DNA of 64,000 nt from Spirogloea muscicola (lineage: Eukaryota > Streptophyta > Zygnematophyceae > Spirogloeales > Spirogloeaceae). This document shows positions 44,448 through 57,600 of the stretch, piece after piece. A program made the position numbers and the translations under genes. Where the stretch lies: positions 579,866-643,865 of the forward strand of contig WELB01000067.1 of assembly GCA_009602725.1 (NCBI GenBank), written 5' to 3'. A model generated the notes under the pieces. It made no database searches. It was not told where the DNA came from and was given only the letters and a program-made list of their open reading frames with translations. The number at the start of each line of letters is the position of its first letter. Positions within the stretch are counted from its first letter, which is position 1.

Positions 44448-45859
44448 ATGTCAGTTGGCACGCTCTGCCGTTCCGTCGGCTGCTCCTGGCGCCCTTCCAA
44501 GGGACTTCCACGCTGCGTGCCAGCACCTCTCCTGGCGCCCTCAAATGCGGGTTCCGTTGACCCTGGTTCCACTTCCATCCAGCATTTGCCCACCGTCCAG
44601 CCCGTGAGCAGCTGCTATGTTGTCTGTGACTGTCGGACGTGCGGCCATATGCCAGCGACAGGGCTCCTCATCTGCCGAGGAATGCAGGGCTAGCTATTAC
44701 ATGACAGCCTTGAAGTCACCCGTCCCCTGGTCAGCTTGAGTCCATTGAAGTTGCCCCTCCCCGCACTCTTGCACTGTCAAGGGGCCTCTTTGTGTTCGCT
44801 GTGCCCCTGAATGCAACCTCGTCTTCTCTCCATGGCAGCTACAGCCCACTAGTCCGATGCCAAGCCGGTTTTGGCAAGAAGGTGCAGACAGAGGCGAAGC
44901 CCAAGAAGCTCATGTAAGTGGGGGGTTTATGCTGGAGTTCCCTGATCCATGGGCTTTGCTTCAGCTTTACAACCATCTCCAATTGTGCAGTGTATAGCCT
45001 ATAGCCTTTATAGCCAATACCGATTGTGGATGCGATGTCAATCCATGCTAAGCAAGACAGCGACAAGGCATTAGGTATCACGATAGATCAGTTTTCACGT
45101 TCATTACTCCTCTGATGACTTCCTCTTCTCATTGAAACAGCAGCTTCTAACTCCCTGTCCTGGACAACCTTGGCAGAGCAGAAATCTTAAGGTTTTGAAG
45201 GATATGAAGCTGGAAACATACAAGCTCTTTGTCCGCAAGCAGGTGCCTCCAGCAATTAAATCTAGTCCATGCACTTCGCTGCCATTTTGTGGTCTCTGAG
45301 CTGGCCAATGGAAGGGCACACAGGACATGGGCTATGATGAGAATGTGCCAGATCTTGAGCCACAATGTCCTTTCCGCAAATAGGCATTGTGCTGACTTTG
45401 CAGTCGCTATGCAAAATGACTAGAGTGCAGCCAAATGGGAGCTCTTAGGAGACATTATTGTGGAGACAGGGGCCAATGTGGAAGTTGCCATCCGGGAGCG
45501 GAAGCAGAAATTGCTTGCTGCTGTTAAGCATCAGGTAATGAGTCCCAACGAGTTTCATACACCAGGAGGGCATCACTTGGAGGTCATGGATCTCCTTTAA
45601 CGTCTTGAGTAGGTGTCATTGGAGATTGTGCAAGCACCATGCATGCTCATTGCACCAACCTGCTACTTCTGTACAATTGCAGTACCCATTGCTGGGTACC
45701 TTGAAGGCAGGAGAAGAAGTAGAATTTGGATACTGGCTCTTGCAAGGAGCAGAAGGGGAGGATGGAGATAAGAAGCAAGTGGAGGTCAATGTTGGAGACG
45801 TTGTCCTTATCAGCATGCGGGGGCCTGCTGATGATGCTGTTCCCGCCATTCTCAGGTGA
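44448..45859 (+). CDS. Small protein of unknown function, possibly plastid-targeted (weakly HHL1-like)
   Basis: A short multi-exon gene. A candidate first exon at 44448 (MSVGTLCRSVGCSWRPSKGL) is Ser/Arg-rich without acids, like a transit peptide. Next exon about 44839-44910 (CQAGFGKKVQTEAKPKKLM). A later one about 45142-45240 contains ILRF/KVLKDMKLETYKLFVRKQ. Then about 45424-45535 (KWELLGDIIVETGANVEVAI, RERKQKLLAAVKHQ). The last exon is 45683-45859 (YPLLGTLKAGEEVEFGYWLL ... VEVNVGDVVLISMRGPADDA), ending in a TGA. The pattern FGKK..., then KHQ.LL....EF.YGY/W-L, faintly recalls plant HHL1 (a thylakoid photosystem II repair protein), but I would not assign it. The joint splicing of the last exons is convincing; the first exons are guesses. 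Confidence 0.5.
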
Positions 45860-47171
45860 CAGCCGATGTGCTCTATTGCAGATACAAGATATGAAGGGCT
45901 AAGACTTAGTGTGCATGGAAATTCATACGTTAATCACATCTCAAAGTACTATGGGCAGCGATCCTGTGCTTGAAAAGCAAGCAAGCACCTGCGGTAAGAC
46001 CAGTACCGATGACAGCACTCTCAATGCATAATTTTTCCGATGGCATGTCTGTGTGTGAGAGTTGCAACTTGCTTCAGGTATGATTGGCATGACGAGGGCC
46101 ATCACAAGTGTCACCATCTGATATATCTGATTTGCTTGGCCTGCTCATCTTGCCAGAGTCGATGATGGCTCGAGGCCACCGCTACTTCCTGGTTTTGGGA
46201 GTGCCCCACTTAGACAGTCATGACGTTCATTCGTTGGGCAATTACTGTCTGGCTTCATGAAGATACGCTGGATGTTACCTTTCTGAAGGACTCATTCTTA
46301 GCATGTCGTTTTAGTTAGAAATTTTGCTAGTCTTTGACATCTATCGGTCATCAATTAGTGAACAGAGACATGATCCTTCAGTCTACTGGTGGTATTTGTC
46401 TGTGTTGTGATGTCTAGATGAAGGCTATTTTACCCCGTGAAAGTAGTGCTCAACCCGCAACGGCAACAGCCTTCAGCGGCATGTATCTGAAGGCCTGTTG
46501 TGTGACATACTAAACTTGAGTAAATCATGCTCACCTGCTCCTGGCTGATCCAAGCATATCAAACTATAGGTCAATATTCACGTTGCAATACTGCTTGAGA
46601 AGGCAAACCCTTTGGATGAGTGTTCAGGTTGTCATGATCGGAAGACAACTTGCTCTCACCAAGTGCATCTTCCCATCTTGTTGTTGGATGTGAGGTTCAG
46701 TGATACAGTAACACCAGAACAAGATGTGGCAATATCAACCAGAGGCTGTGTAGGCAGGCTGGTGAACATAGTAAAGCTGTGGCTGTGACCCCATAAAATA
46801 ATTGGCTGGAGAACCTCTGAAAAGCAAGTGTCCAGTTTCTGAGTCGACTGAAGCTGTCAGCCCAGCTGCTTGGTTTCCTTTCTTTCAGGAATGTTGCGCC
46901 CGCTGCATAGCTCAATGGGGGTATATATTGAGACCAGTCGGCCTCAGTGGGCAACCTATTGGTTCGCCTACTGGGAACTATCAGGCTACATGTAGGGCAC
47001 ACATGTTCACACTGTTCAGTCATCTGTACATTGTCAAAAGGCAGGCAGGGTTCCAGGTTCAGGGTTCGAAGTGAGAGCGGTCTTAGAGCGTAGTATCTCT
47101 GTTGGTGGCAAGAATGTGTGTGAAGAGATGTCTACCAAGGTCCTGTCAATGACTGTGCGCTCGTGCCTCTC
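45860..47171. other. Intergenic region between convergent genes
   Basis: About 1.3 kb between two convergent stops. No gene, RNA or hairpin module was recognised. GGTTCGAAG near 47065 looks like a tRNA B box, but no cloverleaf can be built around it. Confidence 0.45.
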
Positions 47172-48112
47172 TCAGTAGCAAAGGAGTGTGGCAGAGGGGT
47201 CGGCCTGCTTGCCAAAGTCAGCCTGATCCGCTACATTGTAGGCCTTGTGCTCCGTGTGGAACCACTCGTGGAAGTGGGCCAGCGTCCGTATGCTACTTAT
47301 TTTGTCTTGCAACTTGAGCACGCTCTCTGCTTCCTTCACTATTCTGGCCTGCCACATGGCACACAATATCTCATCCACCGAGGCCCATTCCCGGCGGTGA
47401 GAAAGTGCAGCAGGTGCTTCTTGTCCGTTCGCAACGTACAAGAAGCAATGCAGGCCCAAACTGCGATGGGCCACGTGTGACTGCCGAGGCACAGAGGCCC
47501 CCCGACCTGGACCATCTTGGGGTCGATGCAGGCATCCGAGACGGGCACGAAGGTGAGATCGAAGGTGGCGCCCGCGTGGCCGTTGCCGGGCGCCCAGCTG
47601 GACCCCTCCAGCGCGAAGATCCACTCGAACACCAGCTTGGTGCGCGGCATGTGGAAGGCGGAGGTGACGACGGTGAGGCGGGTCCACCGGCGGGGGAAGG
47701 CGTGCCACACGAGCGAGAAGTAGCCGTTGGCGATGGTGTCAAAGGAGCCCCACTCCTTGAAGATGTCGCTCGCAGGCACGCCCTGCACGCACGTTCTGCG
47801 GCGGCTTTGAGGACCGAGTCCACAGTGAAAGCCATGAGAGCCTGTAGCTAAGAACAACATAGAGCAATGAGTACCATCTGACAGCGAAGCGGGCGAGGCT
47901 GGCGGCGCTGCGGAGGCGAAGGAGAGTGGGCGGGGGACCTTGGCAAGCAGGTAGGCGGCGCAGGAGGCGGACTCGGGCAGCGCGAAGCCGCGCGGGGAGA
48001 GGCGCGGCGTGCGGAAGGGCGTGCCGCCGCCGAGGCAGACGATGGGGCAGCGGCGCGGCGCAGCGTGCGTGCGCAGCTCCGCCGCCGCGTCCAGCCGCGC
48101 CTGCACCCACAC
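47172..48112 (-). CDS. DUF218 (YdcF/SanA-like) domain protein, 5' end uncertain
   Basis: A member of the DUF218 family, conserved in plants and bacteria, with a Rossmann-like fold and no settled reaction. Right to left: exon about 48112-47944 (RLDAAAELR, CPIVCLGGGTPFRTPRLSPR, LPESASCAAYLLAK), about 47786-47510 (WGSFDTIANGYFSLV, LTVVTSAFHMPRTKLVFEWI, FVPVSDACIDPKMVQ), and the last exon about 47420-47172 (RREWASVDEILCAMWQARIV, LAHFHEWFHTEHKAYNVAD), with the stop at 47172. The GGGTP, ES, S.DT and VTS.FHMPR motifs define the family, and the FHEWFHTEHKAY end matches the eukaryotic subgroup. The true start may lie in or beyond the poly-A/N gap. It is divergent from the HGSNAT-like gene. Confidence 0.75.
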
Positions 48113-48241
48113 TGCCGCGCCCGCTGACGCTCAGGGCTAAGGGCTTGAGGGTTGCAGGGTCCTGGGGCTTGAGGCGCGCGGCGGCGGCGGCGGCGGCGGA
48201 CCTGGCACGCCGCCGTCGTCCGTCTGGCCGCCCGCCAGCAC

Positions 48242-48663
<422 letters not shown>

Positions 48664-51600
48664 CGCGGCGGCGCCGCCGGCGGCGACGGCGACGGCGACG
48701 GCGACGGCGGCGAGGCCTTCTACGACGCGCTCTCGCGCACGAACTCGGTCGTGTCCTCGTCCAGCGCGTCGTCCGCCGAGGACGAGCCGCGCCCGCCGCC
48801 GGCGGCTGCAGGGAGCGGCCGGAGCAGCACGGGTGCAGGCCAGGACGAGCCTCGTGGGCTCGCCTCCACCGGCCAAGGTACGCCTCCCGGTGTTGCCCAC
48901 TCTCTCGCCGCCCCAACCCTCGCCATGCAGCTGGCGCCAAACCCCGGGCCCTTAACCCTCCGGAATGTGGGAGGAGGGCCCTCAGCACGGCCCACGGTGA
49001 GACTCGTGCGCAGGCGGAGCAGCGCCGGGCCGTGGCACAGGCCTCTCGGGCTCCCTGGACACTGACGGGGAAAGCGATCTCAACAGCGGGCTGCCGACGG
49101 GAGCAGCGCCAGGCCAGAGCATCCGGCGCGGCGATCCGGCTGCCAAGCGTGGCAAGTGGTACCGCTTGGAGGTGGAGGAGGAGGAGGAGGAGGAGGATGG
49201 TGGTGAGCAGCGGGCACGCGGCGACGGCGTCGGGCGCGAGGAGGGCGCGGGTCTGCAGGAGCCGCTTCTGCGCAAGGGCAAGACGGACCTGGAGGAGGGC
49301 CTGGGTCCGCTGGAGGACAAGGTGGCGCGCTGGGTCGCCCAGGCTGAGGGCACTGCCAGCAGCGCTCCCGGGCTGCGCCACCGCCGGCTCCTCTCCCTGG
49401 ACGTCTTCCGCGGCCTCACCGTTGCGGTCAGTGGCCCGGCACTGCCCACGCCGGCTGCGCGCTGCTCATGCTGGAGTGGCGTCGGTGCCCTGCTGCGCAA
49501 GTGCCATGTACATCCTCCTAGGAGGTCCTCGGGCAAAGCATCCCGACCGCCGGCGCAATGCCACGCTGCAGTGTGCTGATTGACGCAGCTACACGGTGCC
49601 TTGTTGTGTGCATGCGCCAGGGAATGATCCTGGTCGATGACGCGGGGGGCGCATATCCGAGCCTGAACCACTCACCCTGGGATGGCGTCACCGTTGCTGA
49701 CTTCATTATGCCCTTTTTCCTATTCATTGTGGGCGCCTCCACCGCCCTCTCCCTCAGGGCAAGGCCTCGTCTCCCCCATTGGCCCCGCTGGTGTGCTCGC
49801 CGTCACAAATGGCAAGCATGAGCTGGCCCTGGCCTGCACAAGTCACCCTGTCCACTGAAGCTGCTAGATTTGCAACTCCACGAGTGCGAGCAGTTGGGCT
49901 GTGTACTGAAATTCGTGGCCGACGACTGGCAACATCTGCAAGAGTCTGTAGTTCCTCAGGCCCGCCACTTTTTGTGCTGTGCAGAAGCTGCATAGCCGCA
50001 GCAAGGTGATGCGCAAGGTAGCTGTGCGGGTCATCAAGCTCTTTGGCTTGGGACTGGTCCTCCAAGGAGGCTATCTCCACGGCGCAGACGGGATGGCCTT
50101 TGGAGTAGACTTGGCACAGCTGAGGTACTCGGGCATTCTGCAGGTCAGCTCCTCAGTCAGCGGGTGGCGAGGTGACGGCCAGCTCAGGTGTCACAGTGAC
50201 CGTCTGTAGCTCAGGCCCAGTCTCTGAGCTCTACCACCCCACCGATATGCACATTGACAACCTACACACGAATGATTTCAGGTTCTTAGCGTCAGGGTTT
50301 CATGGCTCCCCTACAAGCAGAGCCCTTTGAAAGCTCCATGCTATCTACGTCTGACTGGTCGCAGAGGATAGCCATCTCGTACTTGGTTGTTGCGGCACTG
50401 GAGATCGTTGGTAGTGACTCGGTGACTTCGGAGGCCAATGGCAGGCAGAGCACGTATATGTGGAAGTGGTGAGCAGGAATACTCGTGTCCATCAATTTGC
50501 ACAGCCAAAAGCCGCCACTTTGCTGGGTAGGACTGTCAACTAAACGATTAGGAGACATGCAATTTTGCAGGCAACTAACCGAAGAAAATGACACATGACA
50601 CGTGAGATGAAAATTGCGAACCTGCAGGGCGATAGCTGGCGCCTTGGTTGCTGTGTACCTGGCAGTCACCCTCTTTCTCGTCGTCCCAGATTGGGAGTTC
50701 AATCCTCAAAGTTCGTATGTGCATCTGAACAACAATGGCACCCAGTGGGCAAGCATTCTCCCCACCCCACTTTGCTTCAGACTGGCCAGCAATCTGAGCT
50801 TCCTGGAAAAACGTGTCAATGTTCGACAAGTGCAGCAGTCCTTGTTCGGCTCATGTTGCCCTAGGATGCCGTAGACCGGCAACTGTGATCTGTGAGACAC
50901 AAGCAGCGGGAATGTCACGTGCTCATTGCAGGAGTCACTGTGTATGTCACTGATATCCATCAGTCGTGCTGCTTGGCCATGGACACTAGGTGCGGTGTGG
51001 CATGCGGGGCGACCTTAGTCCTGCATGCAGTGCATCAGCCTACCTGGACCGCCAGCTGATTGGACTACCGCACATGTACAAGCAGCCTCCTCCATACAGG
51101 CGCGACCACCAGTGTAGCACGAGAGCACCGCGGCTAGGGCCCCTGCCCGACAATGCCCCTGACTGGTGCACTGCTCCATTCGAGCCCGAAGGAGTCTTGA
51201 GGTCAGCTCTCCCACCGGCAGCCCACGTCTTCTATCTTCTGCTTCGTAGAATCTTACTGTCAAGCTCTCTGCTGCATGTGGCAAAGCCGGCCATGTGTTG
51301 AGGCTTGGACATGTACAGCCTGCAGCAGCTTTGCAGGCCCTAGCTGAATGTTAGGGGCGGTCTTAATCATGTCGTGCTCTTGAGATGTGTCCTTGAATAG
51401 TATGTGTCAAGCCAGGCTGCAGCACCTTCCATCAAACACACCTTGTGAGTCGAAGCTGAAAAGATGACCTTTCCATGCCTTTACTGCGCACAAAGGCTTT
51501 AGCACCTTGTTTTGGCTCAAGAGACCTGCACCAAGCATTTTGCTTGTCAAATCTAAGTATCTGCTCTTGCTGTCTCCAGCTCTACCGGAGCCATCTTGAG

Positions 51601-52897
51601 CTGCATGCTTGGGGCTCACTTTGCTCACGTCCTCGTCACAAGCAAGGTTGGCGACTTTGCTCAAGGCCGTCAAAGAAGATGCTCAATGCTATGAGCCCTC
51701 AGGCGGGACGTCCACTGCTACTGTCAATGGTCTGTCAGTCAACAGCTGCACTTCTTCCCACTTGTCAAGACCATGAACCCCGTGCTTCTCAGAAGCAGGC
51801 TCATGCAGGGCTGGTATCTTCAGGACCACAAGGAGCGGTTGCAGCTCTGGCTGCCTACATACAGCCTGCTCATGCTGGCGGGCTACAGCTTGCAGCTGGA
51901 AGTGCACATTGATGCTCTTGGTATACATCTCTCAGGCAAGCTTGCAGACCTCCAACCTTGCCAGACTCCACTGACGTGCTGGGAGGTGGCCCGTATTTTT
52001 GTGTGTCTCACCAACAGCTCAGCAGGAGCACAGTCCTCTTTGCTGAACGGCCACCTGTCGTGCGCTTCCTTGTGCTTGACTGCAGGTATTCCCCTGAATA
52101 AGCTCCTCTACAGTCTGAGCTACACCTTACTGACAGGCGGAGTGGCCGGCTTGATCCTCTCATGTCTTCATGTTTGGGTATGCAGCTGATCCGGACGATT
52201 CACTCCAAGCTAGATGAATGCTGTGTGAATGAGAAGATTGGCCTAGGGCTCGTCTAAGAACTTTGACTGCAATTAGGGCAGCTTTCATGTTGGGCTTGTG
52301 CACAAGCGTCACTGGCATGTGACCGAAGCTTTAATTGGGGAGCATGTTTTGGGATTCACATGTTCTGCACTGGACTCCTGCAGGTCGACCTTCTCGGCAT
52401 CGTAACTCCTACGAGATTGTTCGAGTGGTTGGGCAAAAATCCTCTATTTATCTTCATCTTTGCTGTAAACGGAATCTTTGAAATGCTCCTCCGCAGTGTG
52501 TTTTGGCAACGTCCGCAAAACAACCTGGTGAAAGCTCAGCTGACTTCTGCTGCTACCTCTGCTTCTACCTTGTCGTAGCAACACTTCTGCATGCACGTCG
52601 CATTGGAACCGCAACAATCACCTAGCAGGCAAGCGTACATTGGCAGGAGGTTGGCACCTGCAGGTTGTCGTGTTCACGGACCCACTGCATCACACAATGC
52701 ACCATGTCAGATACTGATTGTGTTGTCTGCATGGATGGCAGGTGAATGCCTTCAAGGCTTACATTATTAGCCCCATTGAGGCAACATTGGGACTGTCTTC
52801 AAGTTGGCACGTTGCTGCAATTGTGATCACAGAGATTGTCCTGTGGTCCTTAGCTTCAGGGGTCCTACACATCTTTGGAATATACTTGAGATTCTGA
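48664..52897 (+). CDS. Heparan-alpha-glucosaminide N-acetyltransferase-like membrane protein (5' end in gap)
   Basis: A polytopic membrane acyltransferase-family protein. The animal member HGSNAT acetylates heparan glucosamine across the lysosomal membrane; the substrate in algae and plants is unknown. Exons: 48664-48877 (FYDALSRTNSVVSSSSAS, acidic/Ser-rich cytosolic leader), about 49015-49426 (KWYRLEVEEEEEEEDGG, HRRLLSLDVFRGLTVA), 49620-49758 (ILVDDAGGAYPSLNHSPWDG, TVADFIMPFFLFIVGAST; the His of NHSPW is the family's proposed acetyl-carrying residue), 49982-50143 (KLFGLGLVLQGGYLHG, FGVDLAQLRYSGILQ), 50363-50469 (RIAISYLVVAALEIVG), about 50630-50717, about 50990-51201 (GDLSPACSASAYLDRQLIG, WCTAPFEPEG), 51589-51650 (STGAILSCMLGAHFAHVL), about 51818-51940, 52087-52190 (GIPLNKLLYSLSYTLLTGG), 52384-52530 (LFEWLGKNPLFIFIFAVN), and 52741-52897 (VNAFKAYIISPIEATLG), with a TGA. 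Domain order and membrane segments are complete apart from the 5' leader. Confidence 0.88.
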
Positions 52898-54635
52898 GAA
52901 AGCTCTCGGGTAGCATTGTGGCAACAGCGATCAGCTCTTCATTGCCCAAGCTGGTCGAGCTCTCCCAGCTGCCTGTGGTATGCACGTGCGACCCTGCTTC
53001 CCTTACAGTTCATCCAACTGCCATCTGCCAACAATGGAATGTCAAGCAGCTACCCTTGGCTGAAAGCTTCGAGCATGGAAGCATGTAAGAAGCTCTTATC
53101 AAATATGTACGCAAGAAACTGGCCCTTATTGCCACTGTCTGACATCTGCAAGCACCTCACACGTATATGGTATCAGCCATCTCGTATAAGTTAACGAGAT
53201 GAATTGGAATGGAATGCTGAGCAGCTACCCTTGGCTGGAAGCTTCGAGCAGGAAAGCATGTAAGAAAATCTTATCAACTATGTGCGAAAGAAACCCCTGG
53301 CCCTCAGAGCTATCTTGTAGGAGTGCACGAGATGGCTTGTCACATATGCGATACTATGGTCTGAGCTTGGAGGTAGTGAGATTCTAGTGGCAGTCCTCCA
53401 CCGCATCACAGGGAACCAAGCTTTCTGACCAGATTCCGGGTTATACACCACTTTGATCGGCATACATCCGAACTCTCGAGATCAGCTCCAAAATATGACG
53501 AGGCGACCAGTGTTCTTATGATAAAGACTGATTCTCCCACATTTGTTATTTTACAGTGTAGCTCAGCCTATGTCATTCTTTCACTGACATTAAACAGCAG
53601 TATGTGATCATAAGCTGAAGACTGAGTTGTTCCATTCCACAAGGTGCATGTCAGCATGAAGACAACAGGCAACAAACAGTTGCTGTCAGGAATGTTCAAG
53701 CTCTCAGCCATGCCCGAAAACTCTCGAGTAATAGATCAAAGAAGAACCTGCGCCAGCAGAGCCTACGCCAGTGGACGAGTAGTCTGCTCTAGGTGCCACG
53801 ACTGAAGGCTGCCCGGAAAGTATTACCAAGGCCGAAGACAAGCTTACAAAAGAGGAGTATGGGCCAAGGAGGTCGCTTGATTCCCGGGTTGCTGAAGATG
53901 CCACATGGTTAAAGAGCCTTTGAAGTGGTGATGCGATGGCATCACTCATATCATTGTCTAACCAAGAGCCTGCTACAAGGTGGCACCTCTATTCCCAGCT
54001 GTGTATAGGTTCAACCCTGCAGTGATGACTTCAAATGTGGCGAAATATACAAGAAGAGTAGCTAGGGGTCATGTTGGACCTCAAAGAAGCTCCTATCTTT
54101 GAGCAATGATCTAAAAGAGGTGGAAAACGTGTCACAGACTAAGATTGCAGAGGACCTGCACAACAATTAACATGACAAAAAAGTTAGTGAATCTTCAAGC
54201 CTTCGATTGTGAACAACTAGCTGGAGTCTGTTGCTCCACTCTTTGCAAAGGTCGATCAGCTACACATCGTAAAGGTACTGGCAATGTATGCAGCAACTAG
54301 GGACTGCGAAGCACGTCAAGGTTGACACAACAACCCCCTTAATATGCAGTACTAACCAAGAGCTGCTTCAACATACAAAGTGCCGTCCAGGAAAGGTCCA
54401 GTGCTTGGAGGTTAACGTATGGGGTCACTGTCATCTGAAGCACCCACCTCTCCTCTGCAAAAGTGATGCACCGAATCACAGTCCTGAGCTAGCAGGTAAC
54501 ATTCATGCTTCATGTGAACGGCGATACATAAGATGCTCCCACTTACAATTGGATCTGAACTGGGCTCAGGGGAGTAAGAGGACAACCCATTGTTCTGCAT
54601 TCACAAAAAAATGTAGACGCAGCATCATATGCTAC
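52898..54635. other. Intergenic region between convergent genes
   Basis: About 1.7 kb between the HGSNAT-like stop and the last recognised Sec14 exon. It holds a partial tandem duplication (53036-53303) and otherwise nothing recognisable. One or two terminal Sec14 exons may extend into 54400-54600. Confidence 0.45.
53036..53303. repeat. Spaced direct duplication of about 90 bp
   Basis: The block 53036-53125 recurs at about 53211-53303, roughly 175 bp apart. Both copies contain AGCAGCTACCCTTGGCTG, GCTTCGAGCA, AAGCATGTAAGAA and end in GGCCC. They differ at several positions, so the duplication is not fresh. It lies in noncoding DNA. Confidence 0.8.
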
Positions 54636-57600
54636 CTGGAAGCTTAGGTCTTTGATGCGGTCCCAAAGCTCCTCTTGCTTTGTCAAGAGGGTCTTCACAG
54701 TCTGCACAGCATCAAGTAACTATAGAAATGCTCAACAGTGATCAGGAAACTTGAGCCAATGCATGTGTGTGTGCAGGAAAGGGATGTTCAACAACCACCA
54801 CCTGCGAAGCAATGGCTTGTACTGCATGAAGGAGCACAACAAGATCTACTGCAAGTATCCTAGACCCACCATCTTTGTTTCTGCAAGCTCAGCTTCTAGT
54901 TGCTTGACTCTGTCCATAGCAGGACCAGCTGTCTCCTCTAGTGTTACTTTGGCAGCTGGTGGCATGGGGGTGCTTGAGCTCAATTCATTGACCTGAACAA
55001 ACATCATCATGTCTGGAGGCATCAGCCACAACTGACAGCGTACAGTGACCAAGTGCAATTGTGAATGGGAGAGAAGCATGTCATTCCCTCCTCCAAGTAG
55101 CTGTTGCTTATAATATTCACCTTGTTTTCCAGGTGCTCGACCCTCTTCACAATCTGAGTGGAATTCCTTGGATCTTCGTTAAAAGAGACAGTAGGAGGCC
55201 CACTGCTCACTGCAACACTTGATGGCTTGTCCATACTTGTTGCACTCTTTGCAGGTACATCGTTGGCGGGTGGTTGCCGACTAATTGACAGCTTGTCTGA
55301 AGTCTCAGCAATCCCAAGAATTCGCTTGCAGAAGACGACGACACTTGAGATGAGACTGAAAAGGAACGCAAGTAACAAGCTGGGGCCATGCATCTTAGAC
55401 AAATTTCCCTTTCCTGCAATGTTGCACAAAGGCTGCGCAAGATGTCAGCCGCTGGAACATGATGAGTTTCTCACTGTATGCATGGAGTAGTAGAATATCA
55501 AAGGCAAGAGCTTGCTAAAATCTGCCGATTGATCCTTCTATGCTTAGTGGCCTCCATTGATGATAACAAACATGAACAAGCAACTCAAGACAATGCCTGG
55601 CGTCCACGGAGGACGGTCGTCAAAGTTGATCGAGCTTGCCTGTGGGCTTCTTGATGCTTCCATCAAGGTTCTGCTGTGCATACACCATTCCCTGTGAGGA
55701 GGATGACTTCGTGGAAGGCAGGGCTTGAGAAGAGGCTGCCACCCTGTCCCCAGCCTCTTCGTCATCAGATGACATGTCAGACTGATCCCTAGTCGGGGTA
55801 GCACCTGTGGGCAGCTGCTTTCGACTTTTGCCATTGGCCAGCATCTTGCGTCCTGACGGCGCTAGCGGGCTTCTGCCCGAGCTTGCAATGCTGGAAAGCA
55901 ATCGGTCCGCTTGCTCGCCACCCACTGCTTCCTGATTGGAGCTTCGGCTTGTGAGACGAGATAGCTCGCCATTCCGCAAGGCCTGCCAAAGCGTCATGGG
56001 AGGACAACTGCAGCTTTACAAACAGCGCAATGACTACAAAGATAAATACATTCTGTAGGCGGCTAGCATGAGACGATTCAAGAACAAATGTGAAAAAGCA
56101 GACCTCTTCCACAACAGGTGCGAGTCGCTCCAAGTCCGCCGATGTGTACGAGATGAGCTCTCGCTGTGACACAGAATTTGGATCCTCAGCTTCTGATTCT
56201 GACATCTCTGTGCCCGAATCTACATCTTTCCCCTGCATCCAAACATGCTCAGGTGTCAGTAGGATGTATTAATCCCAAACCTTGACACAGAGATCTGGGA
56301 ATAAAATAAGACAATGGAACTTCTGTCAGCAAGTTCCTCTTGACGCGCACGCTACTTACAACTAAATATCATAAGCCCACTGTCAATACCTACCTTCCAC
56401 TTTTGAGAGGCAGATCGCCCTCTTCCAGCCACACGGTCTGTGTCATGCTCGCTCTCCAGGTACAGTTCTCCTGATTGCTGAGCTCTTAAAATCTGCACCA
56501 ACGTTGAGAAAGTCCACATTTGCACCAGCACTATCAGATCTTAGACATATTGACACCCATGCAATGCCAGAAACTTTCTCTTGAACCCACTACTTACACT
56601 GCAGCAGGTTGTGTGTAATATGGTAAACTTACCGCAGTGATATGTAACGTCGTCATTGCCACTTTGCTACCAACAAGATGAATGAGCCTCCAAGCTAGCC
56701 GACACTAAGCCGCAAGGCATTTGGCAAGAGGGGCTGTAACGGAATGAATCAGCAGGATGTAGCCCCACTACCAACAGACCAAAAGCCTACCTCGACTTGG
56801 CTGTTACTGTACCTTAACGATCTCAGGATCTTTCCATGGTCCTTTGTCAGATGTTAAGCAACCACCTGGATGATCTTGACACTTGCACGTCCCTCCGAAG
56901 AAGTCAGGAAGTTGGCTGCAACCCAATGTACGCATCTGAGATGCCTGGCCAGGAGAAGAGCCCAGAGTTGTGGAAAAGCACACGAGCTGCCGGTGGTGCA
57001 GGCTGACATTGACAGGGTTGGCTTAGCTAAGGAGATGTGCATCACCACGACCTTGAGGTTGAGCAAAATACCTGGGATCAATAACCTCACACAACTTCTG
57101 TTGATACTTGGAACCCAGAAGCTGCAAGCTATAACAGCGTGTGAGTCCAGCACTTGTGACCAGCCAACGGAACTTTCATTCCAAAGCCCAAGCAGTAGTC
57201 CCCGCACTTAACCTCATGCCAGGGTCACAATCATGAAAGCAAGCCCAAAACCCCATCTGCTAAGCCTGCTAGCTCTTGACTAACTCCTGGCTCTGAAAGT
57301 AGACCTAGCTCTCGATTAATGCTGGCACTCAGATTGGACATCTAAGCAACCATCCTCAACGTACTTTGACTACCTCGCGCAGTTGACCGAGAAATAGAAG
57401 CACACAATACCTATGACTATCTATCTCAATGCTGCAAATACAGGAGCAAACAGAGCCAGGAATCTCGCAGTCACAACATCTCCTCCTTAACATGCAAGCA
57501 ATCTCCACATAGAGTGACATGACTGCATCTGATGCAGGTCACATCCACTGAAGCAGATTCAATTACCCTTGCTTACATGGACCATGCAGTGGACGCAGCT

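Noticed and set aside
47060-47072. GGTTCGAAG, and similar GGTTCGAAGGGG in retrotransposon tails (for example 60663)
   Set aside because: These resemble a tRNA B box, but no A box or cloverleaf is present at the right distance; a SINE/tRNA origin is not supported.
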